Source of the DNA: Chromera velia
Lineage: Eukaryota; Sar; Chromeraceae
Assembly: GCA_018398765.1 (NCBI GenBank)
Contig: JAHBMJ010000177.1
Coordinates: 25,001-54,572, forward strand
Direction of reading: 5' to 3'
Length of the DNA stretch: 29,572 nt
Positions within the stretch are counted from its first letter, which is position 1. Every line of letters starts with the position of its first letter. Below, in pieces: positions 12,710 through 24,603 of the stretch. The translations under genes were made by a program, and so were the position numbers. The notes under the pieces are model-generated. The model worked only from the letters and a program-made list of their open reading frames with translations. It searched no databases and was not told the DNA's origin.

Positions 12710-12773
12710 CTTCTCGACTTCGCAAGTCGAGGCCCGGCAGTGGACCATGGGGCAACCCGGAACATAAATTCTA
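12710..12773 (+). repeat. Dispersed structured repeat, copy 1
   Basis: A perfect stem-loop (ctcgactt-cgc-aagtcgag) is followed by ggcagtggaccatgg, then cccggaa and ataaattcta. The same order of blocks occurs in the same orientation at about 29464-29523. A conserved stem-loop followed by a conserved tail is typical of the 3' end of a LINE or SINE, but no reverse transcriptase frame is nearby. Confidence 0.45.
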
Positions 12774-13241
12774 TCCTACCCTATTGAAAATAAGAAATTC
12801 AAAAAAAAATTCTATATGGATTTAGCGTCGCTAGATCTAGGATTTAACCCTCAATCATCATTATCATCATAAATACTAAAAAAAGAATCATTAATTAGTA
12901 ATAGGATGTCAGATTGTTTAAATAGAATCTTAATTGCCGCCAAACGGTAGAAACCGATGGCGATGGCGTATGATGATGATGCACATATAAATTTTATTCA
13001 CCGTACGCTAGACCGTACGCCGCCGTGTATTCATGCAATCAAGTTTGTCACCTACGTATACTAGCTTGTCACTAGTTTTTTGTATGAAATGGATGTTGCA
13101 GGAGGCATAGACTTCTCTTCAACGACCCACAGTGGTCGATTGATTCACTGGAGCTTTCACGGCCAGTCTTCGAAACCCTTTTTGCTTTGATGATCGTCCT
13201 GCCTGCATGCAGCCCGGGTGTATGATGAAGCGGACTTATAG

Positions 13242-13457
13242 GGGTCTCCCCTCTTCAATGACTGGCACATTGACTCTGAAACATACGGACCGCAAATAGA
13301 CAGAAAATTTGGGAATCCGAGGGAATGCATCACTATCGATACATCAATCGAAAAGATCGATGGCGGAGTCTATGCAGGCACGTACTGGTTGGACAAGATG
13401 CCCAATGTTTTGAGGAACAGCTACACGTGCAAGATTGCACAAAAGGCGCATGAATAA
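13242..13457 (+). CDS. Unrecognised coding-like exon
   Basis: A frame opens just after acttatag (a possible acceptor, AG at 13240-13241) and runs 71 codons to TAA at 13455-13457. It contains PLFNDWHIDSETYGPQIDRK, ECITIDTSIEKIDGGVYAG and TYWLDKMPNVLRNSY. It has no ATG until late, so it would have to be a terminal exon or a remnant. The residue mix is that of a globular protein, unlike the low-complexity frames around it. Another open stretch 150 bp upstream (LLFNDPQWSIDSLELS, about 13110-13227) is in a different frame and begins with a similar LFND phrase. No family is recognised. It could be a gene fragment, a transposon remnant or chance. Confidence 0.3.
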   Translation, partial: GSPLFNDWHIDSETYGPQIDRKFGNPRECITIDTSIEKIDGGVYAGTYWLDKMPNVLRNSYTCKIAQKAHE

Positions 13458-15015
13458 ATGGATAAAAGGGAGAGTGAGTGGATGAGTGAATGGATGAGGG
13501 TTTCAGTGAGTCCAGCAGTGAGCAAATGACAGAACTGGTAAAGTCACGCACTTTTCTTCTTTTTCTTTCATGCACACTTTTCTACCATGCCCTTTCTCTC
13601 CCCAGCTTCTTATACTGAAAGCTTGCCGTTCGCTCCTCTTGCTCGCAAACATAAAGAAGGCAGAAAGGAACGTGGGGAAGACGTTATTTTTGATCGATTT
13701 CTGCGGACTGTGACTCCATGCGGAGAGCAATCTACTCTGTCGACAATTTGTTCCTCTTCCTTCGTGTCACGGCCGCCTTTCATTCGGACCTTGCGGCACT
13801 TTCGCCAGTTCTTTCCCTTACTCCGTACTGCCCTCCCTCTCTGCTACGTGAGGGAAAGAGCAGAGAGCAGGAGGGCACCAGTCGACTGATTCCCTTCAAC
13901 TCTCATTGAGTCTGAACGTTCTTCAAAGTGAGTTTGGCGTAGCGGTGTGGGAGTGCTTTCCTGGTTGCATGCTTTGCTCCATTCCGCAATCGAATGCGGC
14001 ACTTCACTTCGCTTTTTCTTTGTTGTCATTTTTTGTCCGCGATCCATCGCATCGAGGCACATGCACACTTACTTACTTACCTATTTCTTTCATGTTGTCT
14101 TTCTTTCTTTCTCTTTCTGGCCTCGTCATTTCTGCCTTCTCTGTTTCTGGTCCACGCTCACTCATTCTTTCCAGGAACAGATTTCCTCCATTAATTGTCA
14201 CCGAGTCTTCTTCAGCAAATATTGATTTGAAGGCCAGAAAAACAGTCAGCCAGTAGGTCAGTCTACCAGCAGGCCTACAGGAAAACAACACCAACTAACC
14301 ACACCGCGACAGTCAATCCACCTCGACACAGATCCCCCCTCCCCCCTTAGTATACTCAAGCAGCCTTTTCTTCCTTCGGTTGATGAAGAAAACCTGCTGA
14401 GGATGCAAACAGAAAGAAAAAGAGGCCAGCTCTCTCTCCCTTTCTCGTCCTCACTCCCCCCAAAGAATTACGACACAATAGAGTGACAGCAGCAGACCAC
14501 ACACACAGTCACGACACAGCAAACAATCGCCCCCCCCAATCGCCACCAGAAGGGAGGTACCAAAAGATCTCGCTGCCTGTTTCAAAAAACCGAGGCAAAG
14601 CAGAGTGGCCTCCCTCTTGGGAGGTCTTCAATGCTCTCTCTTTCCCCCCCCCTCTCTTTATGTGAGGAGTGAAGAGGTATGGAGGACCGGACTGTTCCTT
14701 CTATTTCGGTTTCTGCGTTCGAGAGGAAAAAGCTCTCGATCGATCTTCCCTGCGTCTCCCTCCCTCCTGTGCCTGTCTGTCTCCATCAACATGGATGGAT
14801 GGATGTAGGTGATGATGTCGAGTCGTGTTGTGGCGTGACCAGATGTGATGCGATGCGATGGGAGGTCGCGAGGTCATCCTCTCTTTCCACCCAGCATTTT
14901 CTTCCCGCCTTCCCCCTCCCCCGAACCCTCGCTGCAAATCAGAGAGGACAGGCGGAAGAAGAGAACAGACGAGACAGGCAGCCAGAAGAGAAGACTGGCC
15001 AACCTCCGTCGGCTG

Positions 15016-15031
15016 GGAAAAGAGAGAGAGA

Positions 15032-15067
<36 letters not shown>
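15016..15067. repeat. (GA)n microsatellite
   Basis: About 50 bp of nearly perfect GA repeat, broken once by ggga, in gene-poor DNA. Confidence 0.95.
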
Positions 15068-15069
<2 letters not shown>

Positions 15070-18000
15070 AGAGAGACGTCGGTAACTTCATTCCACTTCA
15101 CCTATGCATGAACGCATGCTTTGAGTGGAGCGCCAGCGACGGAGAGGCCTAAATTGGATGGCAGAGAAAAAGCGCACCAATTCCTCCTTTCTGATCTCTT
15201 TGCTTCATTTGGATCTCTTTCTCTCTTTCCTCTCATCACCCGGAAGAGGAGAAAGAAAGGAACGGGAAGGAAATGGTGCCAAAGGGAAGCAAAGGCACCC
15301 GACAAGAGGAAGGGAAGAGTTGACAGAAAGCCAACAGACGTGAGAGGGAACGAATGAAAGAGATAAAGGAAGAGTAAGAAAGGAGAAAGAGACGAGGTCG
15401 GAATCGACCTACACGTTTTACAAATGAACTGATTGATAAGTACCTGCCTGCATGTCTTGCCCTCCCTCCAGCTCACTGTGTTCCTTCACTGCACTTTTGT
15501 CATGAGAGAATTGCCTCCATTGGCTGTCTTTCCACAAGACACGGCCAGCAGGGGGTCACCCCCCTCAGAAAAAGGCAGTTCAGAAGAGTGGTGAACATAC
15601 AGAGAAAGACCATGCAGCGACTATTTGTACAAATGATAGGAAGGAAAGAGACGCATGCACGAACAAACACCCCTTCACCCCCCCACCCCAACCCGACCAA
15701 GTGTCTGGGTGACTCTTTTTTGAACTCTTCTTCTCTGTTTTCCTGCCTTGTTTTCGCCCTCTCCTCTTCTCTTGCAGAAGGAAGCAAAAGAACCCCTGGC
15801 CAGGCTGGCATGACAGGCGCAAGTAAGTGAGAAGAGAAAAAAAAGGAGCCGACCCGACGTCAGGCCTCCTGGCAAGGACCCCCCCCCTCCCATTCCCTTT
15901 CCCCATTCCTTGCCCCTCCAACGAACGAAATCTAGACACCCTTTCGACCCTCCCCTCTCTCCCGCTGTCTGTCGGTCTGTCTTCCTCCCCGCTTCCGCAG
16001 CGGGTCCATCAGAAAGAAGACACGGCTTTCTTGCCCATTCACCCACAAGCCAACTTATCTGGTCCAACTCCAACACATGCTGGTGGACAGAGGCAGAGAA
16101 GCAGCATCATCGATCGAAGCCAAGATCGGCCTTTAAAGCCAGGGAAGACGACCGTCCAGTCCTGCCTTCCTTGGTTTGTTTGGTCACTGCACCCCCAGGG
16201 AGCGAACCAAGCAGGCAGAAGACGGCAGAGAGTAGTCTGCTTTTTTGCCTTCTTGAAGGAGGGACGGACAGCTTTGGTTAAGAAAGGAAAAAGGCATGCG
16301 AATGCGACTTCCCTCGACATCTGAATGCGGGCACAAACAGAATGATGCGTGCAAGCGTTTTCCTTTCTCGGAACGGAAGAAGTCTCAGATCGATGGATCG
16401 ATCGTTCCCCTTCGTTGCCTTCAAGAATGCCTTCCAGCAGACAAACAGGAGCTGACGGGTGATTCGTCGATGAAGACTGAGAAACTGCCTGGTCATCTTA
16501 CATTGCAGGCTAACAAACAGATACAGAGAGAAATAGGGGAAACAGCCAGGGAGAACGACACGAAGACAGACAGAGAGAAAGAAACATTGCGTGCATCATC
16601 ATGCAGTCATCTCTGTCACGCACCTACTGGACTGAGGACTGAGGACAGGACCTTCCTTGTGAGTCGCCTCGAGTGGCCCTTCCTCCCTCTTCCTCTCCAC
16701 CCCTTCTTACACCGATTCATGCCTTTCTTGTTTGCCTGTATCATCTCGTGGCTTCCACATTCGTTAAGTATGATTTTCTCATGCACGCACTTGATCGATC
16801 ACCCACTGCCTCTCTCATGAAAAGAAAAAAGGCCCATTTATCAGTGGGTTGCAGTGTCTCAGAGGGGCCTAAAGAACTGGACTTTTTTTTTTACGTTTGC
16901 GAAGAGGCAGAAATTGGACGAAGGGAAGAATGTTGGTGATGGGGGCAGAAAAAGAAACAAAAAAAAAACTGCAGGCTTTCGTGAGTGCTCCAATCTTCAG
17001 TGTCTTTTGCTTGCCAAGCGGCAAAAACGTTAAGTGAGGAAATGAACTGGATGCCGATTCCTGGGATTCTCAGTCTTTTGAGATTTCTATACCGTTCTTC
17101 TTCTGAAGAGTTCCCGTTGATCTCTTTCCCCTTTCTGCGTACAGACGGCATAAAAACGGCAGCGCAGCGTGCAGAATCTGCGACAAAAAGGGCGTTGAAA
17201 AAAGACAGCCGGACAGGCGGTCTACGTACACAGGAGAATTGCCAGTCAGTCGGACACTCAGTCTCTCCTTCTCTGCAAAAAGCAAAAGAGAAAAAACAAC
17301 TCCCAGCGCTACATCTGTGTGTGCCTCGAGCTCACTTTGTTGACAAGCATAGAACGAAGTCACAAATACATATGCACCAAGCAAAGCTGTCCGAACTTCC
17401 CTCCTCCCTTCCCACTCGTACATGTTTTCCTTCTCTCCCCTTCCCTCATACAAAGTCACGAAGCAAAAGTACAGGTGTTTTCGCCAGAGGAGCGAAAAAC
17501 CAAGAACCAGGACCAAGCAACAAGCATAACATTGAAGAGAACGTACTCATGTATACAACAGACGGGAAGGCAGATTGAGAAGCAGACAGAAAGAGCCAGA
17601 AAGACAGAGACGGAAACAGAAAGGATGCGATGGCGACGAGGCATGCGGAGAAAAGCTACAACGGGTGGATGAGCGAGCGTGAATGTGTCTCTGTGTGTGT
17701 GTGAGAGAGAGAAGGACTGTGTCAGGAGGCTCCCACCAGACACAAGTGGTCACTCTGCCTGCCTGTCTTCCACTCCCTTGTTCGCTTCTCTTTTCCACGT
17801 TCCGCCCTCTCACTTCAACCGGCCCCTTTCCCTTGCATGCAAATGGGAAAGTTTCACGACAACGAAATGAGATCACGGAAAGTCCATGCATGCACTTTGA
17901 GGTCTGGCCACAACAAACAAAGGAGGCGGGCAGCTGTTTGGTCCTTCTTTTCACAAAGACTCAGTCAGACGGAGATGCCTGAATGGGAACGTCAAAAAGA

Positions 18001-18565
18001 TAAATAGAGTCAGTGCGTGAGTCATAGGTCGATCGACAGATGATCAAAATGCCCCGAAATCGAAAGAGAAAAAAGACAAGGCACACAGACGACCCCCTTC
18101 ACCTCTGTCAATTTTTCTTTTTCTTCTCTGTTTGACCGAGTCTCGCGTTTCCCTCAATTTCTTCTCCCTCTTCGACTTCCGCATTCCCGCCAAAAAAAAA
18201 GCTCTGTCTTTCTAAAGAGCTCCGAAGGCTGCTGCAACAGCCAAAGATATGAAGGAACAACAGAAAGCAACAGAGCAACAGATCACTCACATGACTTCAT
18301 AGATGGACAAGGGATGACAAAAAAACTGGGAGATGTACGTGCACATGAAGTCAGTCATTCGCACAGGCGGGTGCGGCGGAGCTCTTCAGGCCAATAGAGC
18401 TGGAGACACGGACAGACAGCGAGACAGACAAGCGTTTCAATCAATCCACGGACACACTTTTCTTGGGCCCATGTAGTGCTGCATCGAAAAAGGAATCACA
18501 AGAGCCCAACTGAAGGCTTTTCTGTTGTGTCAGGACAAGCCGAGTGCGGAGTCCCTCGTTTCATG

Positions 18566-18584
18566 CACACACACACACACACAC

Positions 18585-18620
<36 letters not shown>
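18566..18620. repeat. (CA)n microsatellite
   Basis: About 55 bp of CA repeat with one cgca interruption. It faces the (GT)n at 18811-18878, which has the same kind of interruption, making an inverted pair about 190 bp apart. Confidence 0.95.
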
Positions 18621-18622
<2 letters not shown>

Positions 18623-18810
18623 GCGTACGTCTGTACGATTCGAAAAGACAAACTGAGGCCAATGCAACCTCGAAGTTTGAATAACAAAGGAGAGAGACAG
18701 CGCATCGATCGAACAAACGAACAAAAGGACTACGGACTCGCAAGCAGATTCTTTATCTTAACACGTTTCTATTTCTCTCCGTCCCCCGTCCCTCCTCCCG
18801 CCCTATCTGT

Positions 18811-18815
18811 GTGTG

Positions 18816-18878
<63 letters not shown>
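18811..18878. repeat. (GT)n microsatellite
   Basis: About 65 bp of GT repeat with early gcat and later gcgt interruptions. It is complementary to the CA repeat at 18566-18620. Confidence 0.95.
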
Positions 18879-18879
<1 letters not shown>

Positions 18880-20350
18880 AGGCCCTCTACTTATGCCTTG
18901 TTTTATGCTGGATGTCTGTGTGTCTTTTTTGCTCGTTCGTGTCACCTGCCATGCAGTGTCATTTCCATGTTCTCATACTTGACCCTTTACCGTGGTCTCT
19001 ACCCCACCCACTTTCATCCAGAACATTATTTCCCTTTGCCCTTTCTTCTTCACGGCCCTTCGTTTCCTTCTGTCTCATCTCTCCCGATGAGAAAGAAACG
19101 TCCGAGAAGTTCCCCCGGTTGGAGGGGGGGGGGGTTCCGAAATCCACCCATGAGAACGCGTGTTGAGTGAGTGGAGTGAAAAAGTTCAGGAGAGGAGGAA
19201 GGAAAGCCTTTTCTGCGGGGGTGAAGACGGTCGAGAATCTGTTTGGATGGTTGATGCTCTGTACTGAATCCTTTTCCCTTCGCCGTCCCCTCTCCTCTGT
19301 TCCCTTCAGACTTGCAGACCGATCCCCGAATGTGCAAAGCAAGAAACGGTGGATCTAATGTGGGTGTCTCTCTCGTTCTTTCCGAATGGGGGACAGAGAG
19401 TGAAAGAAGGCGGAAGAAGCGTGAGGAGATGACAGAATAGAATTACACAAAGCGAAAGAAAGAAAGGAAGGTCGCCCACCTAATTGAATCAAGCGATGCA
19501 AAAAGAAACAAGGGGGGAAAGCCAACTTCATAGAGGTAGGGAATGTTAGACGAATGGGCAAATCAATGCATGGCAGGTGGGTGAACTGAATGAAAGTCTC
19601 AGCAGGGGTGAGGAAGACAAGAGGAGTCGCTTCTCTTTTTCCCTTTTCGTTTTCTCCTTTCTCGTCCAACAGTCTGAAAGGAGTCCGAAACAGGCAGAGT
19701 GAAGGAAGGATGCATATCGAAGAAGCCATTTACACTCGATCTCTTGACTTGATTCCTTCCACCCAGTGGCTGTCAGTTGTTCGCATGCTTGCCCACCGGT
19801 TTTTCCATTTCATAAGCCAACCGACAGACTAACTCTTCTTTTCTCTTGCCTTGCTGAAACACGCTCTCTGTCTCTTCAGGTGCCCATCCTTTGTTTGTCC
19901 CCCTGATTGACTTCAGACGGTTGTATGATGTTTCTTTCTTTCTGTGCGTTAGATGATCCCTTTCTTTGGGGAAATCTGCTGAACAGAACAAACGAAAGAA
20001 AGGAAAAAGATTTGACAATTCTTCTCGGAGGAACTGGAACTCTCCTCTCTGCCCCCGATCACATGAAGAGAAACAAATAAGACATTGCATCGCCCTTTTT
20101 ATTCCTCCTTCTCCTTTCCTTTCCATTCCGAGAAGGAACAGAACGACAATGCAAGGAGAAAAAACCAAAACCCTCGAACGGACACAGGAAGGGAGTTCAT
20201 TAGACACACAAGCAAGATGCCGGACATGCACGGGAAGATGCAACAACGTTAGGTCGGACAGACAAATGACTTCGGACAAAAACGCCTGAAAGAATTCCCT
20301 AAAAATACACATCAATCCGGTGAAAGAAAAAAGAGGTAGGCAAACCATCT

Positions 20351-20382
<32 letters not shown>

Positions 20383-20383
20383 G
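20351..20383. repeat. (CAGA)n microsatellite
   Basis: Eight tetranucleotide units, in the 3' flank of the zinc-finger gene on the minus strand. Confidence 0.9.
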
Positions 20384-20663
20384 CCTGGCTCATCATCACG
20401 TCTTTTTCTGGTTCTTCTGCCCGTCCTCTTCTGTCTAGACAAAAAAAAAGTCCAGACCCAGTGTGTGAAAAAAGACATTGGACGACAACCCTTCGCAGAC
20501 TGCCCCCCTGCTGGAAGGAAATCTCGGGACAATGTGTGTTGAACCTTTTTCTTTCTGTTAGAGAGTCAGCTTCCTTCCTTTTTTTCGTTTTGACACCCCA
20601 ACTTCGCCCGTGCCTTTGCACTTACATCCCGACGACTACAGGACGAGGGTGGCAACCAAGAAG

Positions 20664-20664
<1 letters not shown>

Positions 20665-20699
<35 letters not shown>

Positions 20700-20702
20700 C
20701 AC
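20665..20702. repeat. (CA)n microsatellite
   Basis: CA repeat with one caaa interruption, about 210 bp beyond the stop codon of the minus-strand zinc-finger gene. Confidence 0.9.
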
Positions 20703-20895
20703 AGTCAAGTCGACTTTCCGTTTTCAGATACCCAAGCAAAGTAAAGAAGATCAACATTACACCGAGACAATGAAGGAGACAGCGTGGAAGGGGCGGATGA
20801 AAAAAAGAAAGAAGATCGGACAATCCATCGGTACAGTCATTGAAATAACAAACGACCCCTCCTGCCCTCCCTTTTTCCCTTGTCTCCTCTTATAA

Positions 20896-20915
20896 GTCGG
20901 TCGGTCGGTCGGTCA
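20896..20915. repeat. (GGTC)n short tandem repeat at the 3' end of the zinc-finger gene
   Basis: Five GTCG/GGTC units touch the stop codon of the minus-strand gene (stop at 20915-20913). Expansion or contraction here would affect the 3' UTR, not the protein. Confidence 0.8.
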
Positions 20916-23900
20916 CCGAGAAGCGCGTAGAGATGCGATCCCGGAGCGGTTCTTCTCCTTCTCCCGCCCCTTCGAACCCCGGAAGCGCTCATTAACGATA
21001 TTCACCCGCACGTAGGTGTGGTCAAGTCCTCCGTCTCTGTCGGTTGAGTGGCGAAGAGGGAATCGCGGCCCTCCTGCCCCGACCCCTTCTACCACTGGGG
21101 GAGGAAACATGGGAAGTCCCCGAAGAAGGGGGGGGAGGCGCAGTGCCCCCCTGCCCCCCTCCATGTGCGCTCCACCATTTCTGTGTCCCCCCACGCCCCC
21201 TGCCTGGTGACGCTCTGCCTGTTCCTCCTCTTCTTCGTGCCTTTTTCTCACGTGCCTTTCCCGCTTTTGCGTGCGTCGGCGGCTTCCCCGCTCCTTTCCA
21301 AACCCCCCAAGAGCGGCAGTTGACACGCTCGTCTTATCGGAACTTCTCAGAGGTGAGCGGCGGGGGATGCCGTGACGCTGGCGCGGGTGGTTGGGGTGAC
21401 GAGGGGCAGGAGGAGGATGGGTCCCCCCTGCAGGGTGGTTTTCCTCGCCACCGAGGCACTCGCTGTCTGAATCTTCAAGGGTCGCATCCTCGCGCTGCGT
21501 GCGAGCAATGTCGAGAATGATTGCGGCTGCCTTTCGGGCACACAAAGACGGCACATCCCCTCTGTTCGTGTTCTCTGCCTCCGACCCTTCCACCAACAGT
21601 CGCGGAGAGACGGCAGGGGAATGGGTCGGGCTTGGGGGGGCGGGGAGGTCTTTTTGCGGTCGTTGGAGCTGTGTGGCTGTGAGGGGGGGAGAGGGATCGA
21701 GAGGTACCGTCAGAGAAAGGGGGAAGCGAGGGAAAAGGCCAGAGCCTTTGGTGCCACCTGACGGCCATCGGTTGGAGTCAAGTCTTCTTTCCCTCTCGGT
21801 TTCACTCTCTGTTCCTAATCGTTGGACCCTCAGAGTTTCTCTCGCAGTTTCTCTGCGCTTCATTCCCATCCCCCCCGGCCGAATGCATGGGTTGCCTCTC
21901 TGACCATCTGACGTCTCTCTCCGGAGACTCTCGACACTCCGGCGCATCGCCACAGAAAGGGCGAGGGGGGGTCGATGGCTTTCCGGGGCCGTTCTCCCAC
22001 TACCTTCCTTGGGTTCCCCGCAATTCTCACAAATGCAAAAAGTCGCGGCGTTCCCTTCCCCACACACACCGCAAAGCCAACGAGCAGATCCCAAAAGGGG
22101 GGGGGAAAGCATCAGAGGGGGGGCCTCACGGAGACCCCCCAGTTCTCCCTCTGCTGACTGCTGAGAGACGCTCAGTGCAGGAGTTGCACCGTCTGCTCCT
22201 TCCCCGTCTCTGAGACTGACTATCCCCCGCCCCCTGCCATCCCTCTCATCGATGCACCCGCAAGACAGACAGAGAGACGCAGAGACGGAGACGGAAGACG
22301 GAGACGCGAACGCACCGGAGGGGGAGTCACCCGAGGGGGGGCATGTAGAAGGCGGGAAAGAAATTTGATGCAGGGCGGAAGAGGAGGACCACCCGAGGCC
22401 ACCCGCCCCTGCTGTTACTGCGCATGAGAGGGACAGGGACCTTGCAGAAGGGGGTGCTGTCGGGCCTGAAGCTGGGGTTTCGTAGAAGGAGGACGTCAGG
22501 GGTTTCGGAGGTTGGCGTGATGACTGGAGGAAAGTGGGGCGGTTGGAGAGAGACTCGTCTCTTGAGAAGGTCAGGCAAGGAGATTGGGTAGCGGTAAGAG
22601 TGCCCCCCGCACAAAGACCTTTCGAGGAGGACAACCCAGCAGTTGATGGGGCGGGGGCGGTTGAGGGAGGGACGAGGTGGGGCGAGGTGGGTAGGTGAGG
22701 TTGTACTGGAGGGAGGGACGGCAGATGAGGTTTGACTCTCATTTCTGCATTTTGAACGCTCCGGGGCGGTCGGGGTATGTTCATGTTCGTCTTTGTGCCC
22801 CTGAATCTCTGACGGTGTCCTGAAGCGGAGGAGGAGGAAGAGGGAAAGTGGGGCTGTCGAGAGGGGATGGAGGGAAGGGGGAGGCCGAGGTGGAAGAGCG
22901 TTGCTTGCCTTCTTCTAGTAGATCCTACAGAAGAATTTGCGGGTTGGGAAGATGAAGCTGGGGGAGCGGAGACTGCAGAAACTGAGAGGGAAGGAGAAAG
23001 TACAGTCTCATTCTCACCTCCTTCCTCCCCGGCATGGGGTGTTGCCTGTTTGGGTTCTTTGGTGGGATTGGAGAAGAAGAGTGACTGAGAACGATTGACA
23101 GCGAAAGCGCCGTGTTGCTCTCTCTCCCTGTCATTCTCCCTTAACACCTCATCACTTTCTCCCTCTGCACAACTTTCTCTTTCTGCTGCGTCTCCCTCAC
23201 TGGACTCATCAAAAACAGAGTCGCCCTCTGCAGGTAAGCAGAACTCCAAGAAACCCCCATGCAGGCATTCCCTTTCCGACCCACACCCGGATTCAGCGTC
23301 TTCTTCTTCTTCTTCCTCACCACAGGCCTCCTCAAGAAGAAGAGCTGCGAAACGATTCTCACCCGACAGAACGGTTGCCAAACGGTCTAGTCGGGCACGC
23401 CGCCGCTTCTCAGCAACCACCACGGATTGTCCTTGATGACTCCGAGCTCCGGCGGCGGAGTCATCCTGTGTCTGCGCACGAGCGCACCCCCCTCCCCTGC
23501 TGGGTGGGGGGGCTTTCTGTCCCCCCCTTTCCCTTTCACCCCTTCCTGCTGACGACTCGTGTATGACAGTCAGGGGTGACTCAGGAGGGGAGGACCGGCC
23601 CCGCGATGGGGGCCTCTCTGCAGTCCCGTGACGGGACAGGGCCCTGGACCCCGGCACGCACCCCGGGGATACTACAACTACGGAGGCGGTGGAGACTGGG
23701 CCGACGTTTTTGGAACACCACCTGTTTCCGTTCTGGAGGGAGGGGGGAAGACCAGAGCAAACACCTCCAGTCCCCCCGCCCCCCGACCCCGACCAAGAGG
23801 ACGGCGGCATCGGGGCAAGGAAGAGACGCGGGCCCTCAGAGAAATCTGCAGGAAGGAAGGAATGCGAAAGAAGAATGAGAAGAGGTAAGTCACGAAAGAG

Positions 23901-24569
23901 ACAAAGATGAGAAAGCGAAAATGAGAGCGAAAGGCAGAAACACATTTCAAAGGTAGAGCGAAAGAGATGTGGCTATGTTTGTTTGTCTGTCTGTCTGTCT
24001 GTTTGTGTCTTTGCCCTCACCAGCCCCTCTCTGTTTCTCTCTCTACTGTGTGTGAACCTCTCCCAGCTCTCTTGTTTGTCTTCAAAAACTCACCTTTGAG
24101 GGGAAGACAGAGATCGGAGGACTGGGGGTCATGCACTTGCATGGAGGCCTGCTGTGTCCTTGTCTGGTCTGGGTTTCCTCTTTGATCTTCCAGTGCTGTC
24201 GGCGGAAGTGCTTGGTCGCAGTCTTCTTGACCTCGCACCTTCTCGTCTGGTTCTCCCCCTTTTTCTGCAGTGCCGATGTTGCCCCCAGACAACCAAGGGG
24301 CACAGCAACGACACCCGACGCCTCCGCCTGACGTGCAGTGCACCCTGGAAGACGACAGAGCAGAAGGCTGTCTAGTCGGAGGACTCTCCTCCAGTCCCCA
24401 CGCACTGCAGAGGCCAAATGACTTCTGTTGTTGTTGTTGCTGTAGGGTCACTCCTGCTGCTGCTGTTGCTGTTGCAAGCTGCTCGCTGTCCCCCCTCAAC
24501 TTCCTCTCCAGAAGTCTCTCTCGAAGAGAAGACATCAACGGCAAAGGATCCGAAACCTGACAGAAGACA

Positions 24570-24603
<34 letters not shown>

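Larger units (their letters stand above)
11904..13241. other. AT-rich intergenic DNA with small repeats
   Basis: No gene is seen. The stretch contains the foldback element at 12324-12585, one copy of a dispersed structured repeat at about 12710-12773, and ATG/ATC trinucleotide patches near 12855 and 12968. Composition changes from balanced to AT-rich soon after the glycosylase stop. Confidence 0.6.
13458..20912. other. Gene-poor 7.5-kb region with purine- and pyrimidine-rich blocks
   Basis: No exon could be supported. The DNA alternates between long pyrimidine-rich and purine-rich stretches and holds microsatellites at 15016-15067, 18566-18620, 18811-18878, 20351-20383 and 20665-20702. Several open frames of 150-280 codons exist on both strands, but they run through repeats, lack credible starts and have no recognisable domain. 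It lies between the 3' ends of two convergent genes and may include long 3' untranslated regions, non-coding RNA or fast-evolving exons that I cannot see. Confidence 0.5.

Noticed and set aside
13333-13575. Minus-strand 80-codon frame
   Set aside because: It is Ser/His/Cys-rich, antisense to the better plus-strand frame at 13242-13457, and partly from a GAGT/GAAT repeat.
15827-16324. Plus-strand 165-codon frame in the gene-poor region
   Set aside because: It has no domain, a Pro/Ser-rich then Arg/Lys-rich composition typical of pyrimidine/purine-rich DNA, and overlapping open frames on both strands.
16985-17578. Plus-strand 197-codon frame
   Set aside because: It has a non-ATG start and no recognisable domain, and the composition follows local purine-rich DNA. 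It could be revisited with RNA data.
19773-20621. Minus-strand 282-codon frame
   Set aside because: It translates through the CAGA microsatellite (CLSVCLSVC) and has no domain; it is more likely 3' flanking DNA of the zinc-finger gene.
22020-22079. Reading the RanBP2 finger as a ubiquitin-binding NZF linked to autophagy
   Set aside because: The Thr-Phe pair that follows the second Cys in ubiquitin-binding NZF fingers is absent (GEGN here), so ubiquitin binding is not supported by sequence.
21016-23910. Plus-strand frames antisense to the large zinc-finger exon
   Set aside because: They are shadows of the minus-strand frame. The zinc finger and the exon junctions fix the coding strand as minus.
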